Origin: Desulfobacteraceae bacterium
Lineage (GTDB): Bacteria; Desulfobacterota; Desulfobacteria; Desulfobacterales; Desulfobacteraceae
NCBI GenBank assembly: GCA_003354055.1
Contig: PIVQ01000072.1
Location: forward strand, 1 to 18,123
Length of the DNA: 18,123 bases
Direction: 5' to 3'
Part shown: positions 6,566-14,625 of the stretch, one piece after another
How the letters are laid out: each line of letters starts with the position of its first letter
How positions within the stretch are numbered: position 1 is the stretch's first letter
Notes under the pieces: generated by a model
The model's input: only the letters and a program-made list of their open reading frames with translations
The model's database searches: none
What the model was told of the DNA's origin: nothing
Program-made: the position numbers and the translations under genes

Positions 6566-7051
6566 TTATTGAACCGGCACATAAAATACGAGCCGGTTTT
6601 CCTCACCCTTAAAGGTTGCCTGAAGGAAAATCCCGTCAAGATAAAACCCGTCTATTTTCTGGAAAGTTTTAAGGAATGCCATTTCCTGGGCCATCTGATC
6701 TTCAGGACCGGCCATCATGGTCGCACCCAGTGGCGTCACTTCTATCTTACCCTTAGCATCAATCTTCAATGAACCGAAAAACCGGTTCACCGAAGCAAAT
6801 CCGGCAAGTTTCCCACTGATTTCAAACTGGACAAAGGGCGGTTCTTGGGTCAGCTCCATTGTCACGCCGTCCGTGGTCATTTCCTTTACAATCCACTGTA
6901 CTCCGCATATTTTTTCCAGATTATCCGCAGTGATCCGGATTTTGGTATCTTTTTTCCCCGTATCAGGAGCAGAGCATCCCGCACCAATTCCCAGGATAAG
7001 TACGAGAAAGAAAACAAGATAAATTCCTTGGGTCTTTTTTATCAGATTCAA
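6566..7051 (-). CDS. META/HslJ-domain lipoprotein
   Basis: The protein has 161 residues. The N-terminus is a lipoprotein signal (KKTQGIYLVFFLVLILGIGAGC), with Cys26 as the lipidated residue; the lipobox GAGC is slightly atypical at -3. The rest fits the META domain found in HslJ: the opening LEKICGVQWIVKEM, PPFVQFEISGKLAGFASVNRFFGSL (the family's G-x-x-N-R-F/Y pattern), TMMAGPEDQMAQEMAFLKTF, and YLDGIFLQATF. The function of META proteins is poorly known; HslJ is linked to heat and novobiocin tolerance. The start is TTG (7049-7051), supported by AAGGAGG 5 bp upstream and by the signal peptide. It starts 18 bp after the ACT-gene stop, so the two are one operon. Confidence 0.85.
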   Translation of the reverse strand: MNLIKKTQGIYLVFFLVLILGIGAGCSAPDTGKKDTKIRITADNLEKICGVQWIVKEMTTDGVTMELTQEPPFVQFEISGKLAGFASVNRFFGSLKIDAKGKIEVTPLGATMMAGPEDQMAQEMAFLKTFQKIDGFYLDGIFLQATFKGEENRLVFYVPVQ

Positions 7052-7069
7052 AACAACCTCCTTTCAGGA

Positions 7070-7597
7070 TCAGGTCAGGGAAATGTCCACATGAAGCTCG
7101 GAGCCCAAATCATCCAGACTCTGCTCCAGTTCTTCAAGGGTAAGGGTTTCGGGGACGGAGGCAGTTATTTCCATGGCGTAGAGGGCAGTGCCGCTGCCGG
7201 GTGAATATTTTTTCTCAGATGTCAGGGTTTCAATATTGATGTTCTTTTGGCCCAATAGCCTGCTGACCTTGTAGACGATTCCGGCCTGATCTATGCCTTC
7301 CACTGAAACGGTTTTAAGATTGCCCTTGGGTTTATCCCGGAGGTGGTGGTATTCGAGGGGACGGATAAAGGCGGACAGTCCTTTTTCTCTTTCCATACGG
7401 CGGCAGTCTTTGGACAATCTGTCCTGAAGATCCTCGCCCTGGCCTGCAAGCAACAGGATCAGGGTGAATTCATCTGCCAGACGCCCCATATTTGAGTCTT
7501 CCAGGTTGCAATGATTTTCAAAAATCATTTCTGAAATATCAGCGACAATACCGGGCCGATCCTTGCCAAATGCGGTCATGATAAATTTTTGTTCCAC
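7070..7597 (-). CDS. Double ACT-domain protein (GcvR-like)
   Basis: The protein has 175 residues with two ACT domains. The first (about 1-80) opens with MTAFGKDRPGIVADISEMIF and has NCNLE-type turns (HCNLEDSNM). The second (about 90-175) has VEGIDQAGIVYKVSRLLGQKNINIETL. This order and length match the glycine cleavage repressor GcvR and related amino-acid-binding regulators; the ligand is not identified and no gcv gene is present. A longer frame runs to 7777, but the GTG at 7597 with GGAG upstream gives the common family start (V-EQKFIMTAFGKDRPG). An alternative ATG lies six codons further in. The lipoprotein gene follows at 18 bp. A perfect TATAAT on this strand (7652-7647) gives a plausible -10 about 50 bp before the start. 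Confidence 0.85.
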   Translation of the reverse strand: MEQKFIMTAFGKDRPGIVADISEMIFENHCNLEDSNMGRLADEFTLILLLAGQGEDLQDRLSKDCRRMEREKGLSAFIRPLEYHHLRDKPKGNLKTVSVEGIDQAGIVYKVSRLLGQKNINIETLTSEKKYSPGSGTALYAMEITASVPETLTLEELEQSLDDLGSELHVDISLT

Positions 7598-7646
7598 TCT
7601 ATTCTCCAATTCATTTTTGGTGTTAAACTGGCGGAAACTGCTTTGG

Positions 7647-7652
7647 ATTATA
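7647..7652 (-). promoter_or_regulatory. Candidate -10 element for the ACT-META genes
   Basis: Read on the minus strand this is a perfect TATAAT, placing a start near 7640 and a leader of about 43 bases before the GTG at 7597. The -35 (CTTTTT at 17 bp) is poor, so it would be weak or activator-dependent. Confidence 0.35.
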
Positions 7653-7695
7653 AGATCATAGCATCGGGAAAAAAGCAACCGCTTGAGTTCATCGC

Positions 7696-7725
7696 TTGAC
7701 GCCATCAAAAGGGTTGGGCTATAAT
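7696..7725 (+). promoter_or_regulatory. Strong candidate sigma-70 promoter of the sucrose operon
   Basis: TTGACG (7696-7701, 5 of 6) and a perfect TATAAT (7720-7725) are separated by 18 bp. The start would be near 7732, about 100 bases before the kinase ATG at 7835. It is the best promoter in the window and faces away from the divergent ACT gene. The long leader could hold regulation, but I saw no clear hairpin in it. Confidence 0.65.
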
Positions 7726-7834
7726 CCTTAGTGTTCAGTTGACCTCTAATACGTTTGCACTCTCTACACCTCAACACAAATCCCGCAGGAACCTGACAGC
7801 TTTAATTCCTGCATTAAACACAGGCAAACAGCAC

Positions 7835-8764
7835 ATGATTCTGATTCTAGGAGAAATCCTGTTCGACCTGTTCCCGTCCTATAAACGGATCGGTGGGGCT
7901 CCCTTTAATTTCGCATTTCACCTGAAGCACTTAGGGTTTGATGTGCGATTTATATCCAGAGTGGGTAATGACGATCTTGGCAACGAGATCCTTGCCTTTC
8001 TCAACTCCCATGGATTTGACACCGGAGACATTCAGACAGACCCTGTCTACGCCACAGGAACGGTGGACGTATCAATGGCCAAAGACGAGTTCGGCGGGTC
8101 CGACGAGTCCGGCGGGTCCCATTCCTTTTCCATTGTCAAGAATACCGCCTATGACCATATCTGCTTTGATAAGAGCCTCCGGGACCTTTGCGCCTCAGAT
8201 CCGGAACTTGTCTATTTCGGCACCCTGATCCAAAGGACTCCCAACGGCAGGGATCTGATCCGCGAATGTCTGACCTCTGCAGGATCCGCACCCTGTAAAT
8301 TCTGCGATATCAACCTCCGGCCGGACTGTTATACTTCTCAGGTGGTGGATGACGCCATCGTCGCCGCAGACATTCTCAAGCTCAGTAATGATGAACTGAA
8401 TGTCCTGGCCCCGGACCGGACAGCCTCCCTTGAAAAAAGAGCCGCCGACCTGATCACGGAGACCGGGCCGGATCTGGTCATTCTGACCCGCGGAGAACAC
8501 GGCAGTATCTGGGTGACCCGTCAAAAAGAGCTTACACACCCTGTTCCCGATAAAACCGACATTACAATCGCAGACACTGTAGGTGCAGGTGATGCCTATG
8601 CAGCCATGTCGGCGGCAGGCCGGTTGGTCGGACTTGAGGATAAAAAAACAATGGCACTTGCCCAGGATTTTGCAAGCAGGATCTGCGGCATCAAGGGGGC
8701 ACTTCCCCCAAATCCATCATTTTACACACAATTTTTATCAAGGCTTTCCCATGAAAGAGAATAA
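7835..8764 (+). CDS. PfkB-family sugar kinase, probable fructokinase
   Basis: The protein has 309 residues, normal for ribokinase/PfkB kinases. The N-terminus has the family opening ILILGEILFDLFP, then the sugar-site motif RIGGAPFNFAFHLKHLG and RVGNDDLG, a TGTVDVSM strand, ILKLSNDEL, VILTRGEHGS, and the ATP/catalytic signature DTVGAGDA near residues 247-254, with Asp253 the catalytic base. It would phosphorylate fructose to fructose-6-phosphate; the sugar is inferred from the neighbouring sucrose genes. An open frame continues upstream to 7739 from a TTG, but that would start only a few bases after the predicted transcript start, and family alignment favours the ATG at 7835. The ribosome site there is weak (AGGC). 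Its last 14 bases overlap the sucrose-phosphate synthase start. Confidence 0.85.
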   Translation: MILILGEILFDLFPSYKRIGGAPFNFAFHLKHLGFDVRFISRVGNDDLGNEILAFLNSHGFDTGDIQTDPVYATGTVDVSMAKDEFGGSDESGGSHSFSIVKNTAYDHICFDKSLRDLCASDPELVYFGTLIQRTPNGRDLIRECLTSAGSAPCKFCDINLRPDCYTSQVVDDAIVAADILKLSNDELNVLAPDRTASLEKRAADLITETGPDLVILTRGEHGSIWVTRQKELTHPVPDKTDITIADTVGAGDAYAAMSAAGRLVGLEDKKTMALAQDFASRICGIKGALPPNPSFYTQFLSRLSHERE

Positions 8765-10937
8765 GCTTTATATTCAGATGTTCAGCATCCACGGTCTGTT
8801 ACGAGGACATAACTTAGAACTTGGCCATGATGCAGATACCGGCGGGCAGATTAAATATGTGGTGGAACTTTGCAACTCCCTTTCCCGCCATCCAGGGGTA
8901 GGCCGTGTGGATCTGTTTACCCGCCTCATCAATGACAAATCATGCTCATCCGATTACAGCCAGGCCATTGAACCGATCAATGACCGATTCAGAATCGTCA
9001 GAATCCAGTGCGGGGGCAGAAAATACATCAGAAAAGAGCTGCTCTGGCCCCACCTGGATGAATTTGTGGACAAAACCATTAAGTTCATTCAAAAGGAAAA
9101 ACAGGTGCCCCACATTGTCCACGGCCATTATCCCGATGCCGGATATGTGGCCATGGAACTGGCCCAGTTTTTCGGTGCCCCCTTTTTATACACCGGTCAT
9201 TCTCTGGGCCGGTCAAAAAAGGCCAGACTTCTGGACGAAGGCATGGATAGTCGCGAAATCAACAAAAAGCTGAAAATCGACAAACGGATTGAAGCAGAAG
9301 AGACCATCCTAAAATTCACCGACCTTATCGTTACCTCCACGACCCAGGAAATCGAAGGCCAATACGGATTATACAGGAACCGCACCCTGTCTTCCTATCG
9401 GGTAATTCCGCCGGGAATAGGCCTTGATAAATTCTACCCCCATACCCATGATACCTTTGAGTCCCTGGAAAAAAAGGAAGAGGCCCTCTTTGCCAGATCA
9501 TCCCTGAAACAGGAACTGAACCGGTTCTTCCAGTTCCCGGAAAAACCCATGATCCTGGTGCTCTGCCGCCCGGACAAACGAAAAAACATAGAAGGACTGG
9601 TTAGGGCTTTCGGCAAAGACAATGAGCTTCAGGCCATGGCAAACCTGGCGGTTTTCGCCGGTATCCGAAAAGACATTTCGAAAATGGAAGACAATGAGCG
9701 CAACGTACTAACCCGGATGCTGCTTCTCATGGACAAGTATAACCTTTACGGCAAAATGGCCATTCCCAAAAAACATGATTTTGAACATGAGGTGCCTGAA
9801 CTCTACCGCATTGCCGCCTCAAAAAACGGGGTATTTGTAAACCCGGCACTGACAGAACCGTTTGGCCTGACCCTGCTGGAATCCCTGGCGTGCGGCCTGC
9901 CCATTGTGGCCACCCGGGATGGCGGTCCCAAGGATATCATGGCCAACTGCGAAGGGGGCATCCTTGTAGACCCCAAGGACGACCGCGCCATTGCCGGCGC
10001 CATTAAAAAGATCATTGTGGACCGGGAGCTGTGGAATACCTATTCCAAAAACGGGATCATCAATACCCGTAAGCACTATACCTGGGAAAGCCATACCACA
10101 ACGTACATGGACGCGGTAACCACCCTAAACCAGGAAAGTGAAGCGTCCTCCCTCACGGTCCGGACTCCTAAGCACAGCATCGGACACCGGCTCTCCAGTC
10201 TGGACTACATGGTGATAACAGACATTGATAATACCCTTTTAGGCGGAGATCCCGCCGACGTGGCAACCCTTATTGAACTCTTACAGGAACACCGCGACCG
10301 CATCGGGTTCGGTGTGGCCACGGGCAGGGGACTTGCTTCGGCTGTTGAGGTTCTCAAAGAGAATAACATCCCGGATCCGGATATCATCATTTCCGGTGTT
10401 GGAAGCCGGATCAACTACGGCAGCAACCTTCACCATGACAAAGGATGGGAGACCCATATTTCAAAGGACTGGAAGCCCGACCTCATGGCACTTCGCCTTG
10501 AAGACATCGACTTTATCACCAATCAGGGAATGGAATACCAGACCCCACATAAACTCTCTTATTATATGGAGCCTAAGAAAGACCGGATCCCCAGGATTCA
10601 CCATGTACTGACGAAAAACAGATTTTTATATACCCTGATTTACTCCCATGAACGTTATTTGGATATCCTGCCCTACCGGGCCTCCAAGGGAAAGGCGATC
10701 AGATACCTGAGCTACAAATGGGAGATACCCCTGCGCCAATTTCTGGTCTGCGGGGATTCAGGCAATGACGAAGAAATGATAAAAGGCGAACCCTGTGCCG
10801 TTGTGGTGGGCAATTACAGTCCTGAACTCTCCCACCTGAAATCGGCCAGAAAGATATATTTTTCCAAAGCCTCTTATGCCGGCGGGATTCTGGAGGGGCT
10901 GTCCCACTATAACTTTTTTGAAACCGCGCAGAGGTAA
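8751..10937 (+). CDS. Bifunctional sucrose-phosphate synthase / sucrose-phosphate phosphatase
   Basis: The protein has 728 residues. Residues 1-460 are a GT4 sucrose-phosphate synthase domain: the donor/acceptor loop DADTGGQ (27-33), HGHYPDAGYVA (124-134), YTGHSLGRSK (147-156), the phosphate-binding RPDKRKN (273-279), and the E-x7-E motif from Glu369 to Glu377 (EPFGLTLLE). Residues 485-728 are a HAD phosphatase of the sucrose-phosphatase type: the nucleophile motif TDIDNT with Asp491 and Asp493, TGRG (524-527), Lys646, and GDSGND (668-673). Both halves look intact, so one protein should turn UDP- or ADP-glucose and fructose-6-phosphate into sucrose-6-phosphate and then sucrose. A longer frame from 8583 exists inside the kinase gene, but the ATG at 8751 gives the family start and a 14-bp overlap typical of translational coupling. 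The phosphorylase gene starts 2 bp after its stop. Confidence 0.93.
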   Translation: MKENKLYIQMFSIHGLLRGHNLELGHDADTGGQIKYVVELCNSLSRHPGVGRVDLFTRLINDKSCSSDYSQAIEPINDRFRIVRIQCGGRKYIRKELLWPHLDEFVDKTIKFIQKEKQVPHIVHGHYPDAGYVAMELAQFFGAPFLYTGHSLGRSKKARLLDEGMDSREINKKLKIDKRIEAEETILKFTDLIVTSTTQEIEGQYGLYRNRTLSSYRVIPPGIGLDKFYPHTHDTFESLEKKEEALFARSSLKQELNRFFQFPEKPMILVLCRPDKRKNIEGLVRAFGKDNELQAMANLAVFAGIRKDISKMEDNERNVLTRMLLLMDKYNLYGKMAIPKKHDFEHEVPELYRIAASKNGVFVNPALTEPFGLTLLESLACGLPIVATRDGGPKDIMANCEGGILVDPKDDRAIAGAIKKIIVDRELWNTYSKNGIINTRKHYTWESHTTTYMDAVTTLNQESEASSLTVRTPKHSIGHRLSSLDYMVITDIDNTLLGGDPADVATLIELLQEHRDRIGFGVATGRGLASAVEVLKENNIPDPDIIISGVGSRINYGSNLHHDKGWETHISKDWKPDLMALRLEDIDFITNQGMEYQTPHKLSYYMEPKKDRIPRIHHVLTKNRFLYTLIYSHERYLDILPYRASKGKAIRYLSYKWEIPLRQFLVCGDSGNDEEMIKGEPCAVVVGNYSPELSHLKSARKIYFSKASYAGGILEGLSHYNFFETAQR

Positions 10938-10939
10938 TT

Positions 10940-12388
10940 ATGGCATTAAAAAACAAAATCCAATTGATCACCTACCCGGATTCCCTGGGCACAAACCTGC
11001 CGGAACTCCACTATGTCTTAAGAAAATTCTTTTCCAAGGCAGTCCACGGGGTTCATATTCTGCCCTTTTATCCCTCCTCCTCCGACCGTGGGTTTGCCCC
11101 TAAAACCTATGATGAAGTGGATCCCGCCTTCGGCACCTGGGACGATGTGGAAAAAATCGGCCATGACTTTGACCTGGTCATCGACTTTATGGTCAACCAT
11201 ATTTCCCGGCAGTCGACATTTTTCCAGGACTATTTGGAAAAAGGCCCCTTAAGCGAATATGCAGACATGTTTCTATCCTTTGACAAGCTGGTGCCCGGCG
11301 GATTTATACCTGATGAAGACCTGGCAAAAGTATATACGAGAAAACCCCGTCCCCCTTATCAGCAATTGGAACGGCCCAACGGTACCCTGGAAAAAATATG
11401 GTGCACCTTTGACTATGAACAGATTGACCTGGATTATGATTCCCCCAAAACCCGGGAGGTTATGAGGAAATTTCTCATCCGCCTGGCCCGGAACAAGCCC
11501 AAGATGCTCCGGCTGGATGCCATTGCTTACACCACCATGGAACTAGGTACCAACTGCTTTTTTGTGGAACCCAAAATCTGGGACTACCTGGAGTGGTTTG
11601 ACGACTATGCCTCGGCCTTTGACACTGAGATTCTGCCTGAGATTCACGAACATTATTCCTATCAGCTCAAACTGGCGGAAAAGGGATATTGGTGTTATGA
11701 CTTTGCCCTGCCCATGCTGGTCCTTCACTGTTTATATACCAATACCACGCGCAGGCTTAAATCCTGGCTTAGAAAATGTCCCAAAAAACAGATCACCACT
11801 CTGGATACCCACGACGGCATCGGCGTGGTGGATGTGGAAGGCCTTCTGAACCAGGATGAAATCGATAGAACCCTCAAACTGCTCTACGAAAGAGGGTCCA
11901 ATGTCAAAGAGACCTATTCGGGACCCGAATACCAGAACCTGGACATCTATCAGGTCAACTGCACCTATTACTCTGCGTTGGGGTGCAATGACGACGCCTA
12001 TATCACGGCCAGGATTATCCAGTTTTTCACCCCCGGCATTCCCCAGGTCTATTATGTCGGACTGCTGGCCGGAGAAAACGATATAGAACTTGTGGAACGG
12101 ACAAGGCTTGGCCGGAATATCAACCGCCACAACTACACCCTGTCGGAAATACGGGAAGACGTAAAAAAACCGGTTGTCCAGCGACTCATGCGGCTCATGG
12201 AGTTCAGGAACTCCTACCCGGCCTTTAACGGAGAATTTACCCTGTTAAAATCCTCAAACTCGGAACTCATTCTGGAGTGGACCCAGAAATTATATACGGC
12301 AACGGCTTATATCAATGTCAAAGAATACAATGCCGAAATCACCTATACGGATCCTGTGGCCTCCAGGACTACGGAGTTTATTGTTTAA
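10940..12388 (+). CDS. Sucrose phosphorylase (GH13 subfamily 18)
   Basis: The protein has 482 residues, close to the roughly 500 of the Bifidobacterium enzyme, whose sequence it follows throughout (KIQLITYPDSLG, HGVHILPFYPSS, FMVNHIS). Catalytic residues are Asp193 (nucleophile, RLDAIAY), Glu234 (acid/base, LPEIHEHY) and Asp292 (LDTHDGIG). The fructose-contacting set of true sucrose phosphorylases is kept in NLDIYQVN (Leu334, Asp335, Gln338), and the phosphate loop is TRKPRPPY. This favours sucrose over sucrose-6-phosphate or glucosylglycerate as substrate, although the phosphate loop differs from RPRPGLPF. It would convert sucrose plus phosphate to glucose-1-phosphate plus fructose. A GAGG ribosome site lies in the end of the synthase gene. 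The last 11 bases overlap the convergent LOG-domain gene. Confidence 0.92.
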   Translation: MALKNKIQLITYPDSLGTNLPELHYVLRKFFSKAVHGVHILPFYPSSSDRGFAPKTYDEVDPAFGTWDDVEKIGHDFDLVIDFMVNHISRQSTFFQDYLEKGPLSEYADMFLSFDKLVPGGFIPDEDLAKVYTRKPRPPYQQLERPNGTLEKIWCTFDYEQIDLDYDSPKTREVMRKFLIRLARNKPKMLRLDAIAYTTMELGTNCFFVEPKIWDYLEWFDDYASAFDTEILPEIHEHYSYQLKLAEKGYWCYDFALPMLVLHCLYTNTTRRLKSWLRKCPKKQITTLDTHDGIGVVDVEGLLNQDEIDRTLKLLYERGSNVKETYSGPEYQNLDIYQVNCTYYSALGCNDDAYITARIIQFFTPGIPQVYYVGLLAGENDIELVERTRLGRNINRHNYTLSEIREDVKKPVVQRLMRLMEFRNSYPAFNGEFTLLKSSNSELILEWTQKLYTATAYINVKEYNAEITYTDPVASRTTEFIV

Positions 12389-14504
12389 GTCTATAATTGG
12401 GACTGGCAAAGACCTCCACGGTTTTCTGGCGGAGAAAGGCTTTACGAATGCGGGTGGCCTTGACCCTGGCCTTTTCCACACTCTCGCCCGGTATCTTGTT
12501 TTTCAGGTACCAGTCATCGGGATTGCCTAAAAACCGGATCACCTCCTGCTCAGCTTCAGCAGCATTCTTGCAGGACTTGACCAGATGTGGGGTAAAGGCA
12601 GGCCCGTACTTTTTATCTGCAATCATCTGGGTCTGCTTTCTAGCATTGTCCCAGAGGTTGTCAGGATCCAGAAGAATAATGGGGGCCAGAGGGTTTTCAT
12701 GGATCTTCATTGAGGTAATGGTGATGGCCAGTTCCTCTGCACTGCCGTAACCGCCGGTATTGATAATGGGCAGATTGCTCAATTTCTGAAGATGGTCCTG
12801 CCGGGCCAGGCGCAGCCCTTCCTCGTATTTAATTAACCCGTCACAGGTAGTCAGCGAGGCCTGGTGCTCCCCTTCCAGTTCAATGGCAATACCCACACTG
12901 ACAATATTATGCTGCCGGGCCAGATCATTGGCCTCTTTCATGAGCCCCGGCCCGCCGCCGTGAACAATACCCATCTCATCCCCCAGAGCAATGGCCAGAC
13001 GGTTGATCAGATCCATGGTCAGTTTGTTGTCCGCCTCCTTGGTATGGGATCCATAAAAGGCAAACCAGTATCGAATACTGTCAAACCGTTCCCAGTCGGA
13101 AGGCTCCATAAAACAGCCGTGGTAAAAGGAGTATAATTTATCAATATCCGGATCGTAGCGCATGAACTCGCACTGGGACTGGCCGGCATGGCTTAAGTTT
13201 ATCATATGCTTGATATAATCATCCCCGAACGCCGGATTTTCCGCATTGATCAAAAAGGTGCGCAGCCCGCTTCGGCGCAGGGCATCCACTACATCCCGGG
13301 CGGGAAATTGCCTGCCGATAAACACCCGGGAGTTGACCCCGCCCAGAACCGACAGCTTTTCCAGGGTCTCTTTGACTTTTTCATTCTCTAAATTGGGAAG
13401 AGAGGGTCTATGCTTTCTCTGGGTACTTTCCAGGAGGCTGTTCCGGATAATTTCAAGTTGGGCCTCGCCATTGGGATTCATTGCACATGGCACCTGGACA
13501 AAGTTGCCCTTGTTCAGGATCATGCCAAGGGAGTTCTCATCCATGGCTTCAAAAAGGGTAGACACCTCTGCATTAGTGAGCAGATCACAGAGCCTGTACC
13601 CTTCCTTGACCCGGGTCTTTTCCAGGGGAACCGCCAATGGATTCTTACTCCTGAAAAACCGGATTCGTATCCGTATCTGATCCAGACCCACCGGGGTATC
13701 ACCGAAATGGAACAACTCTACCTGGCGGTCCCTGAAGGTACGAAACGGATCCAGTACCCGCGCCGGCAAATGAACAATGTTATTATCCTCTGGAGTCACC
13801 ACCGCATCAATGATCCCGTAAATATCCCCCAGAGATATCTTTATGGCACCGATAAAAAGATCGCCGGGATTCAGCGAAACCGCTCCTAAATCCAATTGGC
13901 TTCGGGACCGTATGGTATTTAATGCACTTCGGCCTTTTTTTACAATGGCATTGAGGCTGGACCGGTTCATGGCAGCCGGTTCAAAACAATACTGATAAGG
14001 TGCCAGGGCCACCTGGATATAGTCGCACTCTTTTCCGGTCAGAGGATCTGTTTCCCGACAAATCTCAAACCCTTCATAGTACCCTTTTCCCATGCGGTTG
14101 CCCACAAACAGGCGTTTGTGAAGATAATGCCTGACATCATGAATCCTAAGTTCCGGATCCATAACTACCAGCCGCCCGATCTCATCCCCGGTTTCAAACA
14201 GATCCAGGGCATTGGCCAGCAGAGGGTTCAAATTCTGTATCATGCCCTCAAGAAGAATCCTTGTTCCGTCAATATCAGGGGGGACAGGATCTTCATCAGG
14301 CAGATGCGTATCCGTAAGAATCCCCATCTGGGCATTGCCGCTGCGTCCGGAAAAAAAATAGGGTTTTCCCTCTTTGAGCGACTGGATAATATAGTCCGAA
14401 ACCTGGGGAAATAAAAACTGGGCCCGTATCCGGTCTTCCTTGGGATCCCTGTCAAAAATAGCATTAATATATCCGTCCGGGCTGATGATCTGGGGTATGT
14501 CCAT
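12378..14504 (-). CDS. Large LOG-family (lysine-decarboxylase-like Rossmann) fusion protein
   Basis: The protein has 708 residues and no signal peptide or membrane segments. The C-terminal third (about 478-662) is a LOG/PpnN-type nucleoside-monophosphate phosphoribohydrolase domain: FYGSHT (483-488), HGGGPGLMKEA (515-525), catalytic Arg568 (LARQD), and TGGYGSAEE (583-591), where the usual PGGxGTxxE has Pro and Thr changed to Thr and Ser but keeps the glycines and catalytic Glu591. Residues 1-470 match no family I recognise; a mixed alpha/beta part (about 390-465, VFIGRQFPARDVVDALRRSG) looks like a second nucleotide-binding-type fold. Most LOG enzymes have about 180-250 residues and PpnN about 450, so this is unusually long. 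The likely activity is N-glycosidic cleavage of a nucleotide. AGGAT precedes the ATG. Confidence 0.8.
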   Translation of the reverse strand: MDIPQIISPDGYINAIFDRDPKEDRIRAQFLFPQVSDYIIQSLKEGKPYFFSGRSGNAQMGILTDTHLPDEDPVPPDIDGTRILLEGMIQNLNPLLANALDLFETGDEIGRLVVMDPELRIHDVRHYLHKRLFVGNRMGKGYYEGFEICRETDPLTGKECDYIQVALAPYQYCFEPAAMNRSSLNAIVKKGRSALNTIRSRSQLDLGAVSLNPGDLFIGAIKISLGDIYGIIDAVVTPEDNNIVHLPARVLDPFRTFRDRQVELFHFGDTPVGLDQIRIRIRFFRSKNPLAVPLEKTRVKEGYRLCDLLTNAEVSTLFEAMDENSLGMILNKGNFVQVPCAMNPNGEAQLEIIRNSLLESTQRKHRPSLPNLENEKVKETLEKLSVLGGVNSRVFIGRQFPARDVVDALRRSGLRTFLINAENPAFGDDYIKHMINLSHAGQSQCEFMRYDPDIDKLYSFYHGCFMEPSDWERFDSIRYWFAFYGSHTKEADNKLTMDLINRLAIALGDEMGIVHGGGPGLMKEANDLARQHNIVSVGIAIELEGEHQASLTTCDGLIKYEEGLRLARQDHLQKLSNLPIINTGGYGSAEELAITITSMKIHENPLAPIILLDPDNLWDNARKQTQMIADKKYGPAFTPHLVKSCKNAAEAEQEVIRFLGNPDDWYLKNKIPGESVEKARVKATRIRKAFLRQKTVEVFASPNYRLKQ

Positions 14505-14553
14505 GGTTTATCCTAACAAAACGAGTCAAGTTAACGCACATCCGATGCCTAAA

Positions 14554-14583
14554 AGCATACGGCAGAAGGGTTTTACCCGTCAA
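14554..14583 (-). promoter_or_regulatory. Candidate sigma-70 promoter of the LOG fusion gene
   Basis: On the minus strand TTGACG (14583-14578) is followed after 18 bp by TATGCT (14559-14554, 4 of 6). The predicted start lies about 40 bases before the ATG at 14504. It separates the gene from the upstream metallo-beta-lactamase-fold gene, so the two need not be co-transcribed. Confidence 0.45.
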
Positions 14584-14625
14584 GGGAAACATGAAATCAT
14601 ATTTCAGGTATTTGGTTGGGAGCAA

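Noticed and set aside
7739..7834. N-terminal extension of the sugar kinase from a TTG
   Set aside because: It would start within a few bases of the predicted transcript start, has no ribosome site, and adds 32 residues not seen in PfkB kinases.
8583..8750. N-terminal extension of the sucrose-phosphate synthase inside the kinase gene
   Set aside because: The extension is in another frame of the conserved kinase C-terminus; family similarity begins at the ATG at 8751.
11732..12130. 132-codon minus-strand frame inside sucrose phosphorylase
   Set aside because: It is antisense to the catalytic core and has no start signal or recognisable product.
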